The notes: generated from the sequence alone by a model not told the origin. A stretch of 7,689 nucleotides of DNA from Lachnospiraceae bacterium (GCA_014804565.1 JAAUZN010000079.1:22492-30180); one strand, 5' to 3'. Shown: positions 1 through 7,157, counted from the first letter of the stretch. A program made the numbers and translations.

Positions 1-1929
1 ATCGACTTTTTTCTCCGTACCGGATTCGTCTACTCTGAATCCCTGAAACTCTACGAGCGCCCGGGCTTCTTCCGTCAATTCGTCTAACTCCGGAATCTTC
101 CCGACTACATTCTCTGCCAGCCAGTCCATAGTGATGATCTCATCCGGTCCCAGCGTGACTCCCTTCTCACACTGCAGGACACCTCCCTGCGCATAGAGAG
201 GTCCGTCAAAAGGATGAAACGCGCCTGCCCGTATGGAGCTTTTCAGGAATTCTATCAGTCTGTTGGTGCCGTGAGGCATGGACTTGGAACAGATCACGTC
301 AATGACACCTGCTGACATTCCCAGCCAGTAATTGACAGCTTTCTTTCCTTTCTGTGCATCCACCTCCGTACTGCCGCCACTAAAAATATTCTTGACAACC
401 TGCTCATAGAATTTTCCCCAATCCCAGATCGGCGTCGCAAGATTATCAAGAGTCCCGTCTTCTTTTTTGACATAGAGACCATATTCTCTGGAAGCGTTCT
501 TCGGCGTGATCATGTCACTGTCAGAAACAAAGACGATACCCTCTTGTTCCAGTTTCTCTCTGGCGGTGATTCCCTTGACATTCCTCCACTCCAAATGAAT
601 CTGCACAAAGGGATTGATCATTTTAGCTCCCAATGCAAACGCATTGATATTTGCCAGTGTTCCATAGATCGGATAATCCGCCACATAACCAAGTCTGTCC
701 GTCCGGGATAGCGCTGCTGCAATAGCGCCCATCAGGAACTTGGATTCATACATTCTTGCATAGTATGTACAAATTGAGGAATAAGACATTCTGATAGAAC
801 AGTTATATATTTTCACTTTCGGATATTTGATTGCGGAACGCACACTCTGATTGACCATCTGTGTGGCTGTCGTAAAAATCAACTCGCAGCCTGCCGCAAT
901 CGCCCGTTCAATGGCATCTGCCACCTGTGCTTCCGTATCCGCCTGATCAAAAGCCATCGTCTCTACTTTGCCCGCAAAGGCCTGCTCCAGATACAGCCTG
1001 CCCAGCTCATGTGCATAGGCCCAGCTGGAGGTTTCTGTCGTCTTTGTATAGATAAATGCTATCTTCAAAGTGCCCGTCGGAAGCAGTTTATTCAAAAGAG
1101 TAGCTTTTGCCTTCTCAGGATCCTGCACAAGCTCTACCTGGCTGCCCTGTCCGGCAAGGGTGATCTCCTTCCACATTTTCTGAAGATCACGATACATATT
1201 CTGTCCGCTCTGTCCAATGACATTCTCATATCCGTAAATTTCCACATACATCAAAAAAGCATCCGAAGCACTGATACCTAATTTGTCCCCATGCGCTTTA
1301 TTGAATACTGTTTCAAAATGATAGCAGGCAGAATGCAGATTCATCCGGTCGTCATCGCTCCAGACTTCATCCGGTTTTTTCCCCATAAGCTTTAAAAATT
1401 TCTTATAGCTGCCTTCTCTGGAAAAGAAGACGTCATAACTGTGTGATACCTCATAGAAATCCAGAAACTCATAATACAGGCGATTTTCTTTGTCATCTGA
1501 CTTCTTGGGAACCAGACGGGTGACGCTGGCAGTAATGCTGTATGTCTCCAGATACTTCATAACGCTGACGCGCTTGTTGCCCTCCTGCACATAAAACTGA
1601 CCCATAAATTCATAAGCAACGATAGGATCATTGATACCGTCTTCAATCTGATGATTGTACACTGCCCCCCATTTCAATCCAAATTCTGACTCTCCGGGAA
1701 GAAGGGGCATAAAATTATTGGCAAACGCGTTAGAGCGCCCCTCTGTTTTGGTTCCTACAATCTTAGATAACGGGATATCCATGATTCCCAGATTTTCGAT
1801 TGCCCCAACCTCGGTATAGGATATCATATCATCCAACACCGGGAGATACGGGTACTCACCTTTCGTAAGCGCAGTCCGATAGCTGCGGCGCGCCTGTTTT
1901 AACGCTGCTTCATATTCACTCGATGCCAT
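1..1929 (-). CDS. BMP/PnrA-family ligand-binding protein with ParB-like N-terminal region, no signal peptide (3' end outside window)
   Basis: The reading frame is open for 643 residues and runs off the window, so the C-terminus is missing. The ATG at 1929 is preceded by a perfect AAGGAGG (1937-1943) seven bases away. Residues from about 288 match the BMP (basic membrane protein, PnrA/Med) periplasmic-binding fold: a first strand LKIAFIYTK (288-296), an AIAAGCELIFTTA segment (343-355), YESKFLMGAIAAALS (393-407), LGYVADYP (413-420) and INAFALGAKMINP (428-440). In this family such domains bind nucleosides and usually serve ABC importers as lipoproteins. Here the N-terminus (MASSEYEAALKQARRSYR) has no hydrophobic segment and no lipobox cysteine, so the protein is predicted to be cytoplasmic. 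Residues 98-141 contain INDPIVAYEFMGQFYV followed by EGNKRVSV (116-123), resembling the ParB/sulfiredoxin-like GxxR core. Residues 144-287 are unassigned. BMP assignment is firm; the ParB-like assignment is moderate; a sensory or regulatory role rather than transport is inference. No transporter genes are visible in the window. Confidence 0.88.
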   Translation of the reverse strand, partial: MASSEYEAALKQARRSYRTALTKGEYPYLPVLDDMISYTEVGAIENLGIMDIPLSKIVGTKTEGRSNAFANNFMPLLPGESEFGLKWGAVYNHQIEDGINDPIVAYEFMGQFYVQEGNKRVSVMKYLETYSITASVTRLVPKKSDDKENRLYYEFLDFYEVSHSYDVFFSREGSYKKFLKLMGKKPDEVWSDDDRMNLHSACYHFETVFNKAHGDKLGISASDAFLMYVEIYGYENVIGQSGQNMYRDLQKMWKEITLAGQGSQVELVQDPEKAKATLLNKLLPTGTLKIAFIYTKTTETSSWAYAHELGRLYLEQAFAGKVETMAFDQADTEAQVADAIERAIAAGCELIFTTATQMVNQSVRSAIKYPKVKIYNCSIRMSYSSICTYYARMYESKFLMGAIAAALSRTDRLGYVADYPIYGTLANINAFALGAKMINPFVQIHLEWRNVKGITAREKLEQEGIVFVSDSDMITPKNASREYGLYVKKEDGTLDNLATPIWDWGKFYEQVVKNIFSGGSTEVDAQKGKKAVNYWLGMSAGVIDVICSKSMPHGTNRLIEFLKSSIRAGAFHPFDGPLYAQGGVLQCEKGVTLGPDEIITMDWLAENVVGKIPELDELTEEARALVEFQGFRVDESGTEKKVD

Positions 1930-1992
1930 GACTTCTCCTCCTTATTCATCTAATATATTATCATTTCACGCGGAAAATGAAAAGTCCCTCCG
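1930..1992 (-). promoter_or_regulatory. Short spacer between mannosidase and BMP-protein genes, with strong ribosome binding site and weak promoter candidate
   Basis: The 63-bp spacer holds AAGGAGG (1937-1943) for the BMP gene and an AT-rich run read as GATAATATATTAG on the minus strand, where TAATAT could act as a -10 with TTTTCA 17 bases upstream. Both hexamers match consensus in only four of six positions. No terminator is seen, so co-transcription with the mannosidase gene is equally possible. Confidence 0.3.
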
Positions 1993-3273
1993 TCACCGTT
2001 CCAATCGATATCCCATATAATCTAAAAATAACTCTGCATACATGGCATTCGCCCACGAAAACCATTCCCGCGTATATCTGGTGTCGTCATCGCAGAAAAA
2101 ACCTTCGTGCATCACACCTTTTCCTCCCGTAGTCGATACCATCTTCTCGAGAATCTTCCGTTTCTCTTCTCTGCTTTTGCTCGTCAGCCCCTGCATCGCC
2201 ATAGCAATATGCCAGATATAGCCGGTCGGCGTATGGGCGCTCCCCACACCCGCCGCCTTAATGCCCTTGTAATAAAAAGGATTGGCGTCGTTTAAGATAA
2301 ATCTCCGGGTATTCTCCGCCGCCTGCGGTTCCGCCGGATACCCAAGATACTCCATAGCCAGCAGACTGGGAACATTGGCATCGTCCATAAGCTGATACAT
2401 CCCATGGCCATCTGTCTCATAAGCATACATCGTACCGAATTCTTCCGTGTCTATTTTCCCTTCCTTTTCGACTGCCTCCCGCACCTGTTTCTTCAGCCGT
2501 CCCGCTTCCTGTTCCAGCTGCTCATCATGAAATACCTCTCTGGCCATCTCTTCCAGATATCCCATGATCACCACCACAAACATGTTGGAGGGAATCAGAT
2601 ATCCGTAGGTACAGGCATCGTCACTAGGCCGGAATCCCGACCAGATCAGACCAATCCCGGACTTCACCAATGCGCCCTTTCCCTCTCTGGAAAGGGTGTC
2701 TCTGAACCAGGCATTTTTTCTTTGAAACCTATAGTCAGATTTTTCTTCATGAAACTGTTCTGTCTGAAACACCTGAAAAATCTTCTCGATACCTTTGAAA
2801 AAATTTTCATCGAACTGGGATTCACAGCCGGTATTCTTCCAGAGAAGATAAGCCAGCTGCACGGGATAGCACAGAGAATCCACCTCAAATTTCCGTTCCC
2901 AGACCCAGGGATCTTGATTGGGATCATCCTTCTCCCAGCAGGCGCCATTAGGTGATTCATTGAATGCATTTGCATACTCGTCAATACAGATAAATTGAAA
3001 CTGCCGCCTGACTACTCCCGCGATCAGTTCTCGCATCTCCTCATCTTCCTTCGCCAAGAAAAGATATGGCCGTATCTGCGCGGCAGAATCCCGCAGCCGC
3101 ATGGCAGGAATATCCCCGGTAATAACATGAACCGTGCCGTCCTCTTTTTTCTGCACTGCCTTATGTATCGTATTCGTATAACAGTTTTCAAATACCTGCA
3201 TCAGTTCCGGGCAGTCCGCCGCCTGCTGCCGGAGTTTTTCTATAAAATGTTTCATCTGCACTCTATTCTCCAT
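1993..3273 (-). CDS. GH125 exo-alpha-mannosidase (metal-independent), cytoplasmic
   Basis: This 426-residue protein matches glycoside hydrolase family 125 (formerly DUF1237) over its full length. The family comprises inverting, metal-independent exo-acting mannosidases with an (alpha/alpha)6 barrel, active on alpha-1,6-linked mannose. Recognisable blocks are TGDIPAMRLRDSAAQIRPYL (52-71), ERKFEVDSLCYP (126-137), GFRPSDDACTYGYLIPSNMF (213-232), YETDGHG with MDDANVPSLL (286-305), and the C-terminal MHEGF...TREWFSWANAM (388-411). By analogy with solved family members, the catalytic acid is probably one of D218/D219 and the base E403; this is from memory of the family, not proven here. There is no signal peptide, so it should act on imported oligosaccharides. 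The start is uncertain: ATG 3273 has no Shine-Dalgarno sequence, while the in-frame ATG at 3255 (residue 7) has a GGAG twelve bases upstream. R59 occupies a position where I recall tryptophan (AMWLRDS) in most homologues. The gene lies 57 bp behind the two-component operon without an obvious terminator or promoter between them. Confidence 0.93.
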   Translation of the reverse strand: MENRVQMKHFIEKLRQQAADCPELMQVFENCYTNTIHKAVQKKEDGTVHVITGDIPAMRLRDSAAQIRPYLFLAKEDEEMRELIAGVVRRQFQFICIDEYANAFNESPNGACWEKDDPNQDPWVWERKFEVDSLCYPVQLAYLLWKNTGCESQFDENFFKGIEKIFQVFQTEQFHEEKSDYRFQRKNAWFRDTLSREGKGALVKSGIGLIWSGFRPSDDACTYGYLIPSNMFVVVIMGYLEEMAREVFHDEQLEQEAGRLKKQVREAVEKEGKIDTEEFGTMYAYETDGHGMYQLMDDANVPSLLAMEYLGYPAEPQAAENTRRFILNDANPFYYKGIKAAGVGSAHTPTGYIWHIAMAMQGLTSKSREEKRKILEKMVSTTGGKGVMHEGFFCDDDTRYTREWFSWANAMYAELFLDYMGYRLER

Positions 3274-3330
3274 TTTTATATTTTACTTCATCAATTTCTC
3301 TACTGCGCTCCGAATGAAAAACATCCACCC

Positions 3331-3885
3331 CTAATATAACAGCTTATTTCCTTTCTCACAAATCTCATAAATCTCATCGTACTTCTCTTCTATCAATGGC
3401 ACCACCCGATCTGTTTGTTTTCCCACAACTTTTTTATAGAGAAAATACGGGAATATCCATCCCCAAAATCCCGGCACGGCAAGAATGATACACAAAATAT
3501 AGTTTGGCGGCTGTGCTGTCACTGCAAAAACAGATCCCGCCATGAACGCTGTCCCAATCATGCCCAATACAAGCGCATACACTGTTGCTATAGAAGTTTT
3601 TTCCTTTTCCAGCTTATCTATTTCATTGACACACGCTTCAAAATTTCTCTCAAGCCTTGTCAGTTCCATCTTGTTGACGATCTTACGGTTCCGTTTCAGC
3701 CGAAGCACCTTCTTTTGCTGTGAAACCGGATTCCTCCCCACCCTGTTTTCAGGAAGATTTTCATCTAACTCCCACCCCAAATTTTCATACCCGTCAAGCA
3801 GGAACGAATATCTGCTGTCCTCTGTAAGCAGCTCCTTATACTCATACCCCACAAAATTTCTCTGCTGTCTTTCCGCATTATCCAT
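3331..3885 (-). CDS. Two-helix membrane protein with coiled-coil, last gene of two-component operon, function unknown
   Basis: This 184-residue protein belongs to a type I have seen beside two-component systems in clostridia, but I know no assigned function. Residues 1-95 are soluble, with an aromatic-rich start (FVGYEYKEL, 11-19; DGYENLGWEL, 31-40), a basic stretch (58-72) and a heptad-like helix, LTRLERNFEACVNEIDKLEKEK (75-96), likely to form a coiled coil. Two membrane helices follow at about 99-121 and 129-150, joined by a tight turn (TAQPPN), then an acidic cytoplasmic tail containing LIEEKYDEIYEICEK (164-178). Both ends should be cytoplasmic. The ATG at 3885 is chosen over an upstream start because AGGAGGTG (3893-3900) lies seven bases in front of it. 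It overlaps the 3' end of the histidine kinase gene by 8 bp, which implies translational coupling. A role as a kinase accessory or signal-transducing partner is inferred from position only. Confidence 0.85.
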   Translation of the reverse strand: MDNAERQQRNFVGYEYKELLTEDSRYSFLLDGYENLGWELDENLPENRVGRNPVSQQKKVLRLKRNRKIVNKMELTRLERNFEACVNEIDKLEKEKTSIATVYALVLGMIGTAFMAGSVFAVTAQPPNYILCIILAVPGFWGWIFPYFLYKKVVGKQTDRVVPLIEEKYDEIYEICEKGNKLLY

Positions 3886-4981
3886 GAATATACACCTCCT
3901 GCTTCTCATACATACCCGCCACTGGCAGCGTGACTGTAAAGGTACTCCCTTTCCCTTCCTCGCTGGCAATCTGGATATCACCATCCATAAGCTCCAGCAC
4001 CCGCTTTACCAGTGCCAACCCAAGCCCGTTCCCTTCTTTTGAATGGGAAGTATCGCCCTGATAGAATTTATCAAAAATATGTCTCATGCTCTCCTGGCTC
4101 ATGCCGCAGCCTGTATCGGATACGGAAACCCTGATGTAGTTCTCATCTGATGTCTGGATAACGTTGATGCTGCCGCCCGATTCCGTAAATTTCACTGCAT
4201 TGCTTAACAGGTTGTTCCACACTAGTTCCATGAGACTTGCATCTGCCCTTACCATTGCCACATCTTCCATTTCTGCTTCCAGTTCAATTTCTTTCTTTTC
4301 CCATGCATCCTCAAACTGCAAAATACATTCACATAACTGCCCGCATATATTATAATCTTCCGCTTCCGGCATGATCCTCTGATTTTCCAGTTTATTCAGT
4401 TTCAGTATATTGCCAATCAAGTCCGAAAGCCGTGTAGCAGCGTCCTCAATGGACTCTGCGTATTCCTTCCTCTGCCCGTCCTCTATCCTGTCTGCCTGAA
4501 GCAGTTCCGCATAATTCTTCATGATGGCAATGGGCGTTTTCATCTCATGGGACACATTGGAAACAAAATCTGTTTTCAAGGTTTCAATGCTCCCGAGTTC
4601 CTCCACCATTTTGTTAAAATCCATAATCATAATATCCAGATAATCCAGCTTATCCGCTGTATGAAGTGTAGGAATATACACCGAAAAATCTCCTGCCGCT
4701 ACCTTTGACGTAGCCTCTGCAAGCTGTTTCATGGGAATTTCATAAGTATTCCTGATCCTGCCCACTGCAAACCATGCAATGCCAGCCGCCACAATTCCCC
4801 AATACGCCATAGCCACGGCAGTCTGAACAGCTTCCACGCACTGCAGTCTGTCCATAAGCACCAGCAGGCCGGTATGCACCCCTGACATCAGAAGCAAAAC
4901 CGCCCAGTAAGCCGCAAACAGAGACAATGCAAACCGTACTTTCTTCATTGCGTTATTATGGCTGACACTTTTCTTTCTCAC
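3878..4981 (-). CDS. Sensor histidine kinase, HAMP-HisKA-HATPase, very short extracellular loop
   Basis: This 367-residue membrane kinase should autophosphorylate on histidine and pass phosphate to the adjacent response regulator. Two membrane helices (about 16-43 and 54-74) enclose only about ten outside residues, so a ligand-binding extracellular domain is absent; kinases of this layout usually sense within the membrane or through partner proteins. A HAMP linker (about 75-128) leads to the HisKA domain with FVSNVSHEMKTP, phospho-acceptor H145. The ATP-binding domain has an N box LVWNNLLSNAVKFTE (N257, N261), a G1 box VSDTGCGM (D289, G291, G293), an F box IFDKFYQGD and a G2 box GNGLGLALVKRV (317-328), all intact. 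The start is GTG at 4981, which overlaps the regulator stop codon as GTGA. An imperfect AAGGCGG (4989-4995) lies seven bases upstream. An internal ATG at residue 12 has no ribosome binding site and was not chosen. The overall architecture is like VanS/PhoR-type kinases. Confidence 0.95.
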   Translation of the reverse strand: MRKKSVSHNNAMKKVRFALSLFAAYWAVLLLMSGVHTGLLVLMDRLQCVEAVQTAVAMAYWGIVAAGIAWFAVGRIRNTYEIPMKQLAEATSKVAAGDFSVYIPTLHTADKLDYLDIMIMDFNKMVEELGSIETLKTDFVSNVSHEMKTPIAIMKNYAELLQADRIEDGQRKEYAESIEDAATRLSDLIGNILKLNKLENQRIMPEAEDYNICGQLCECILQFEDAWEKKEIELEAEMEDVAMVRADASLMELVWNNLLSNAVKFTESGGSINVIQTSDENYIRVSVSDTGCGMSQESMRHIFDKFYQGDTSHSKEGNGLGLALVKRVLELMDGDIQIASEEGKGSTFTVTLPVAGMYEKQEVYIHG

Positions 4982-5649
4982 ACTAACACCGCCTTATACC
5001 CAAGTCCCCTTACTGTCACGATCTTAAAGCCGTCACAATCTGATAATTTATCCCGCAGCTTTGTCACATAGACATCTACCGCCCGCAGGCTGGTATCGCT
5101 GTCCACTCCCCAGAACTCATCCATAAGCTGCGCCCTTGAAAAAGTCTTTTTCGGGTAAGACAATAGTTTATACAGGATATTAAACTCCCTTGTGGTAAGG
5201 TTTATTTCCTCACCGTCTACCTCTGCACTCATCCCGTCGGCATCCATTTTCAGATTACCAACCGTGATCTTTCGCTCCATTTCGATATTCGCCCTACGCA
5301 GAAGCGCCCTGACACGTAGCAACAGTTCCTCCAATTCCACGGGCTTTACCATGTAATCATCTATCCCAAGCTGGAATCCTTTCTGCTTGGAAGGTAAGTC
5401 ATCTTTTGCTGACATGAAAAGGATAGGGATTGTCTTGTTTACCCGTCTGACTGTCTGTGCAAACTCAAACCCGTCAATCTCCGGCATCATAATGTCGGAA
5501 ATGATCAACTCATACAGATTGTTATACATCTCATCATAGGCATCTTTGGCATTCAGACATCCCTTCGTCTGAAACCCGCTGTCATTTAAGTAGGTACACA
5601 CGATCTGGTTTAGTTTTGCATCATCTTCCACGACTAGAATATTTATCAT
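4978..5649 (-). CDS. OmpR/PhoB-family response regulator
   Basis: This 223-residue regulator has the standard two-domain form. The receiver (1-118) carries the acidic pair D9/D10, phospho-acceptor D52 in LIISDIMMPEIDG, S80 at the usual T/S switch position and K102 in the VKP motif. All key residues are intact. The C-terminal winged helix (about 128-222) contains LTTREFNILYKLLSYP (151-166), a recognition helix region around DTSLRAVDVYVTKLRDKL (185-202) and the final GLGYKAVL hairpin. Family members bind pairs of direct repeats with a period of about 11 bp, which matches the boxes seen at 6620-6663 and 7470-7502. AAGGAG ends nine bases before the ATG at 5649 and lies inside the last codons of the preceding gene, which stops just 3 bp earlier. 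The kinase gene follows with a 4-bp overlap. Control of its own operon and of the small-protein cassette is inference. VanR-like would be a fair subfamily guess, but no resistance genes are present. Confidence 0.96.
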   Translation of the reverse strand: MINILVVEDDAKLNQIVCTYLNDSGFQTKGCLNAKDAYDEMYNNLYELIISDIMMPEIDGFEFAQTVRRVNKTIPILFMSAKDDLPSKQKGFQLGIDDYMVKPVELEELLLRVRALLRRANIEMERKITVGNLKMDADGMSAEVDGEEINLTTREFNILYKLLSYPKKTFSRAQLMDEFWGVDSDTSLRAVDVYVTKLRDKLSDCDGFKIVTVRGLGYKAVLV

Positions 5650-5652
5650 GCG

Positions 5653-6558
5653 TCAAATCTCCTTTTCCTGTTTTATCTGTTTTGTGGAATGCCATATCAT
5701 AAAAATTGCCATTCCGAGTACAATACTACTGATTCCAGCCCCTGTAGATGCCGTCATGATTTGTCGGAACATCTGGCCATCATCTGATCCGAACTGCGTC
5801 AGCATAGCTGTTTCTAAGGAAAGCATGGATACCAGCGCCGCCGTCAGACCGATCACCTTTGCCGCAGACATGACAGGACTTCCATATTTCCTGAATTTTA
5901 CCAGATTCCAAACCGCTGTGATCGTCGCATAAAAAGCATACATCGCCATGACATAGATCAATACTCCCGGATATACAAATCCGCTGTTCATACTTATCAC
6001 AAGAACAATGATGCCTGACAGCGCAACATTCATAAACAATAAAATAATACCGCATAATCGGTATCTGCGCCATTCGGATCTTTTACCTTTCTCACCTTTC
6101 CTTACATAATGAAGAAGGGAAGCACGCATGACGGCAAGCAGAATATAATAAACAGCCAATGTTACAAACCAAATCGATCTGTAATAGATTCCCGAAAACA
6201 TTTTTATCCCTGCATACAAAAGATTGATGAAAAATCCCTGATACAGAGCGGCCTCCGCCCGAAACATGTCTTCCCGCAGATACCTGCCCACCAGCGGATT
6301 GTCCAGTGCCTTCTTTACAAGCGGATGGCTATTTATGCCCTGCCTGGCCAGACGCACGATCCCCGTTATGCCTGTAACGGTGATTATAGCTGCATAAGCC
6401 GATAAGATATAGGAAACATACGAAATGATTTCATTCTCCAGCCCATTTGCAAGGACATATATGACCAGTGCAAATGATGGGATTGCAATGAGAAGGGTAG
6501 GAACCGGCGGAAGTATAAAAATCTTCTTTAAAATCTGTTTCATGTTTTGTAAATCCAT
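5653..6558 (-). CDS. Eight-helix integral membrane protein, first gene of two-component operon, function unknown
   Basis: This 301-residue, strongly hydrophobic protein has about eight predicted membrane helices (roughly 19-39, 44-68, 105-124, 129-148, 167-189, 196-219, 231-254 and 268-289) and short basic cytoplasmic segments (KGEKGKRSEWRR, 154-165; C-terminal KQIKQEKE). I recognise no catalytic motif, ABC component or named domain. The stretch RQGINSHPLVKKALDNPLVGRYL (72-94) between helices 2 and 3 is the longest polar loop and has the look of a conserved functional segment. There is no signal peptide apart from the first helix. ATG 6558 follows an AGAGGCAGG-like ribosome binding site; a second ATG at residue 6 has a poorer one. 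It is first in the operon, about 40 bp after the predicted transcription start, and stops 3 bp before the response regulator. Placement directly before a kinase without a sensor domain makes a signal-sensing or self-protection role plausible, but this is inference. A transporter of unknown substrate is an alternative. Confidence 0.85.
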   Translation of the reverse strand: MDLQNMKQILKKIFILPPVPTLLIAIPSFALVIYVLANGLENEIISYVSYILSAYAAIITVTGITGIVRLARQGINSHPLVKKALDNPLVGRYLREDMFRAEAALYQGFFINLLYAGIKMFSGIYYRSIWFVTLAVYYILLAVMRASLLHYVRKGEKGKRSEWRRYRLCGIILLFMNVALSGIIVLVISMNSGFVYPGVLIYVMAMYAFYATITAVWNLVKFRKYGSPVMSAAKVIGLTAALVSMLSLETAMLTQFGSDDGQMFRQIMTASTGAGISSIVLGMAIFMIWHSTKQIKQEKEI

Positions 6559-6607
6559 AAGCCTGCCTCTTGCATCTTTTGGTTTCGTTCTGCGTTTCTA
6601 TTTTTGC

Positions 6608-6663
6608 ATCATACTCTGTTATTGTTTGTGTTTTGTTTGTGCTTTGTGAACATTTTGTGAACA
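6608..6663 (-). promoter_or_regulatory. Operon promoter with four 11-bp tandem regulator boxes
   Basis: Read on the minus strand, four consecutive 11-bp units occur: TGTTCACAAAA (6653-6663), TGTTCACAAAG (6642-6652), CACAAACAAAA (6631-6641) and CACAAACAATA (6620-6630). Six bases after the last unit is TATGAT (6608-6613), a good -10 element. The position 17 bases upstream of it holds ACAAAA, a poor -35, so the boxes overlap the -35 region. That layout is typical of promoters activated by PhoB/OmpR-family regulators, which bind 11-bp-phased direct repeats. Transcription would start near 6600, leaving an untranslated leader of about 40 bases before the ATG at 6558. Autoregulation by the regulator encoded at 4978-5649 is inferred. 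Confidence 0.6.
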
Positions 6664-6711
6664 AACACTCCCAACATATCCTGAAATCAAACAAGTTTTT
6701 CTTATACACAA

Positions 6712-6766
6712 AAAATGTGCAGCAGATTTTTGTTTTCCACTGCACATTTTATTGTGCTGCACATTT
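6712..6766 (-). terminator. Hairpin terminator after the small membrane protein cassette, with two alternative 5' arms
   Basis: On the minus strand a 12-base arm AAATGTGCAGCA (6755-6766) pairs perfectly with TGCTGCACATTT (6713-6724), followed directly by further T residues (6709-6712 region, TTTTTTG). A second copy of the 5' arm, AAAATGTGCAG (6740-6750), can pair instead with CTGCACATTTT (6712-6722), giving a stem of 11 bp with a tighter 17-base loop. It begins about 10 bases after the stop codon at 6776, as expected for an intrinsic terminator. In the plus direction the hairpin is followed only by TTTTATTG, so termination that way would be weaker. Confidence 0.7.
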
Positions 6767-6775
6767 CACCCACAA

Positions 6776-7147
6776 TTATTTCAATCCTTTGATAAAAGAT
6801 ATTAAGCAGAGCAGTACAACGATTCCCACAATCCCTACTATGATTCCGACCACCATATAGCCGCTCCAAACCATTGTCAGGCACATACCGACACCTAGCA
6901 GCAGAGCTCCGACAATCCCGATCAACGTTGCACCGATCGCCTTTCCCGACAGCTTGATCGGCTCCTTATTTTCCATCTTTCTCCACACTGCTACCGTGAT
7001 GAATAATACAACCAGCCCGATTACTCCCACGATAATACCTTCGTTTCGTGCATTCCATTCCTCTACCAATCCCATGCACATTCCCAGTGCGAACAAGATT
7101 CCTCCGATAGTTCCCAAGATCATTGCTACAAATGTACTCTTTTTCAT
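6776..7147 (-). CDS. Small four-helix membrane protein, internally duplicated, function unknown
   Basis: The 123-residue product has four predicted membrane helices (about 5-26, 36-54, 70-92, 96-118) and little else. The two halves are clearly related: LGTIGGILFALGMCMGL (11-27) aligns with IGIVGALLLGVGMCLTM, and GIIVGVIGLVVLF with GIIVGIVGIVVLL, so the gene arose by duplication of a two-helix unit. A glycine-rich GMC motif is kept in both halves, as is one tryptophan shortly after it. Between the halves is a basic linker (WRKMENKEPIKLSGK, 55-69). ATG 7147 lies 10 bp after the stop of the preceding 80-residue gene; an AAAGGTAGGG ribosome binding site spans that stop codon, so the two genes are very probably co-transcribed and coupled. 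The gene is followed by a terminator. I do not recognise a function; similar small proteins are common but unnamed in clostridia. Confidence 0.82.
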   Translation of the reverse strand: MKKSTFVAMILGTIGGILFALGMCMGLVEEWNARNEGIIVGVIGLVVLFITVAVWRKMENKEPIKLSGKAIGATLIGIVGALLLGVGMCLTMVWSGYMVVGIIVGIVGIVVLLCLISFIKGLK

Positions 7148-7157
7148 TATTTTTGCC

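Noticed and set aside
1009..1281. 90-residue open frame on the plus strand
   Set aside because: It lies opposite the BMP-domain coding region, whose minus-strand frame is continuous and family-matched throughout.
1961..1980. Inverted repeat TCATTT/AAATGA after the mannosidase gene as a terminator
   Set aside because: The stem is six AT-rich pairs with no T-run on either side, so it is too weak for an intrinsic terminator.
2404..2955. 183-residue open frame on the plus strand
   Set aside because: It is antisense to the well-conserved GH125 gene, has no ribosome binding site, and its translation resembles no protein family.
3274..3330. TATAAA-like element just upstream of the mannosidase as a promoter
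   Set aside because: It directly abuts the ATG, leaving no leader, and has no -35 at the right distance.
3886..3984. Upstream extension of the two-helix protein to a start at 3984 (217 residues)
   Set aside because: The extra 33 residues lie fully inside the histidine kinase gene and are arginine- and cysteine-rich shadow sequence. The ATG at 3885 has a perfect ribosome binding site.
3542..4042. 166-residue open frame on the plus strand
   Set aside because: It is antisense to both the two-helix protein and the kinase; the serine- and leucine-rich translation is typical of a shadow frame.
3878..5649. Vancomycin resistance regulator pair VanR/VanS
   Set aside because: The similarity is only at the level of the OmpR-type regulator and kinase family. 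No vanH, ligase, vanX, vanY or vanZ-like gene is present, so no resistance role is claimed.
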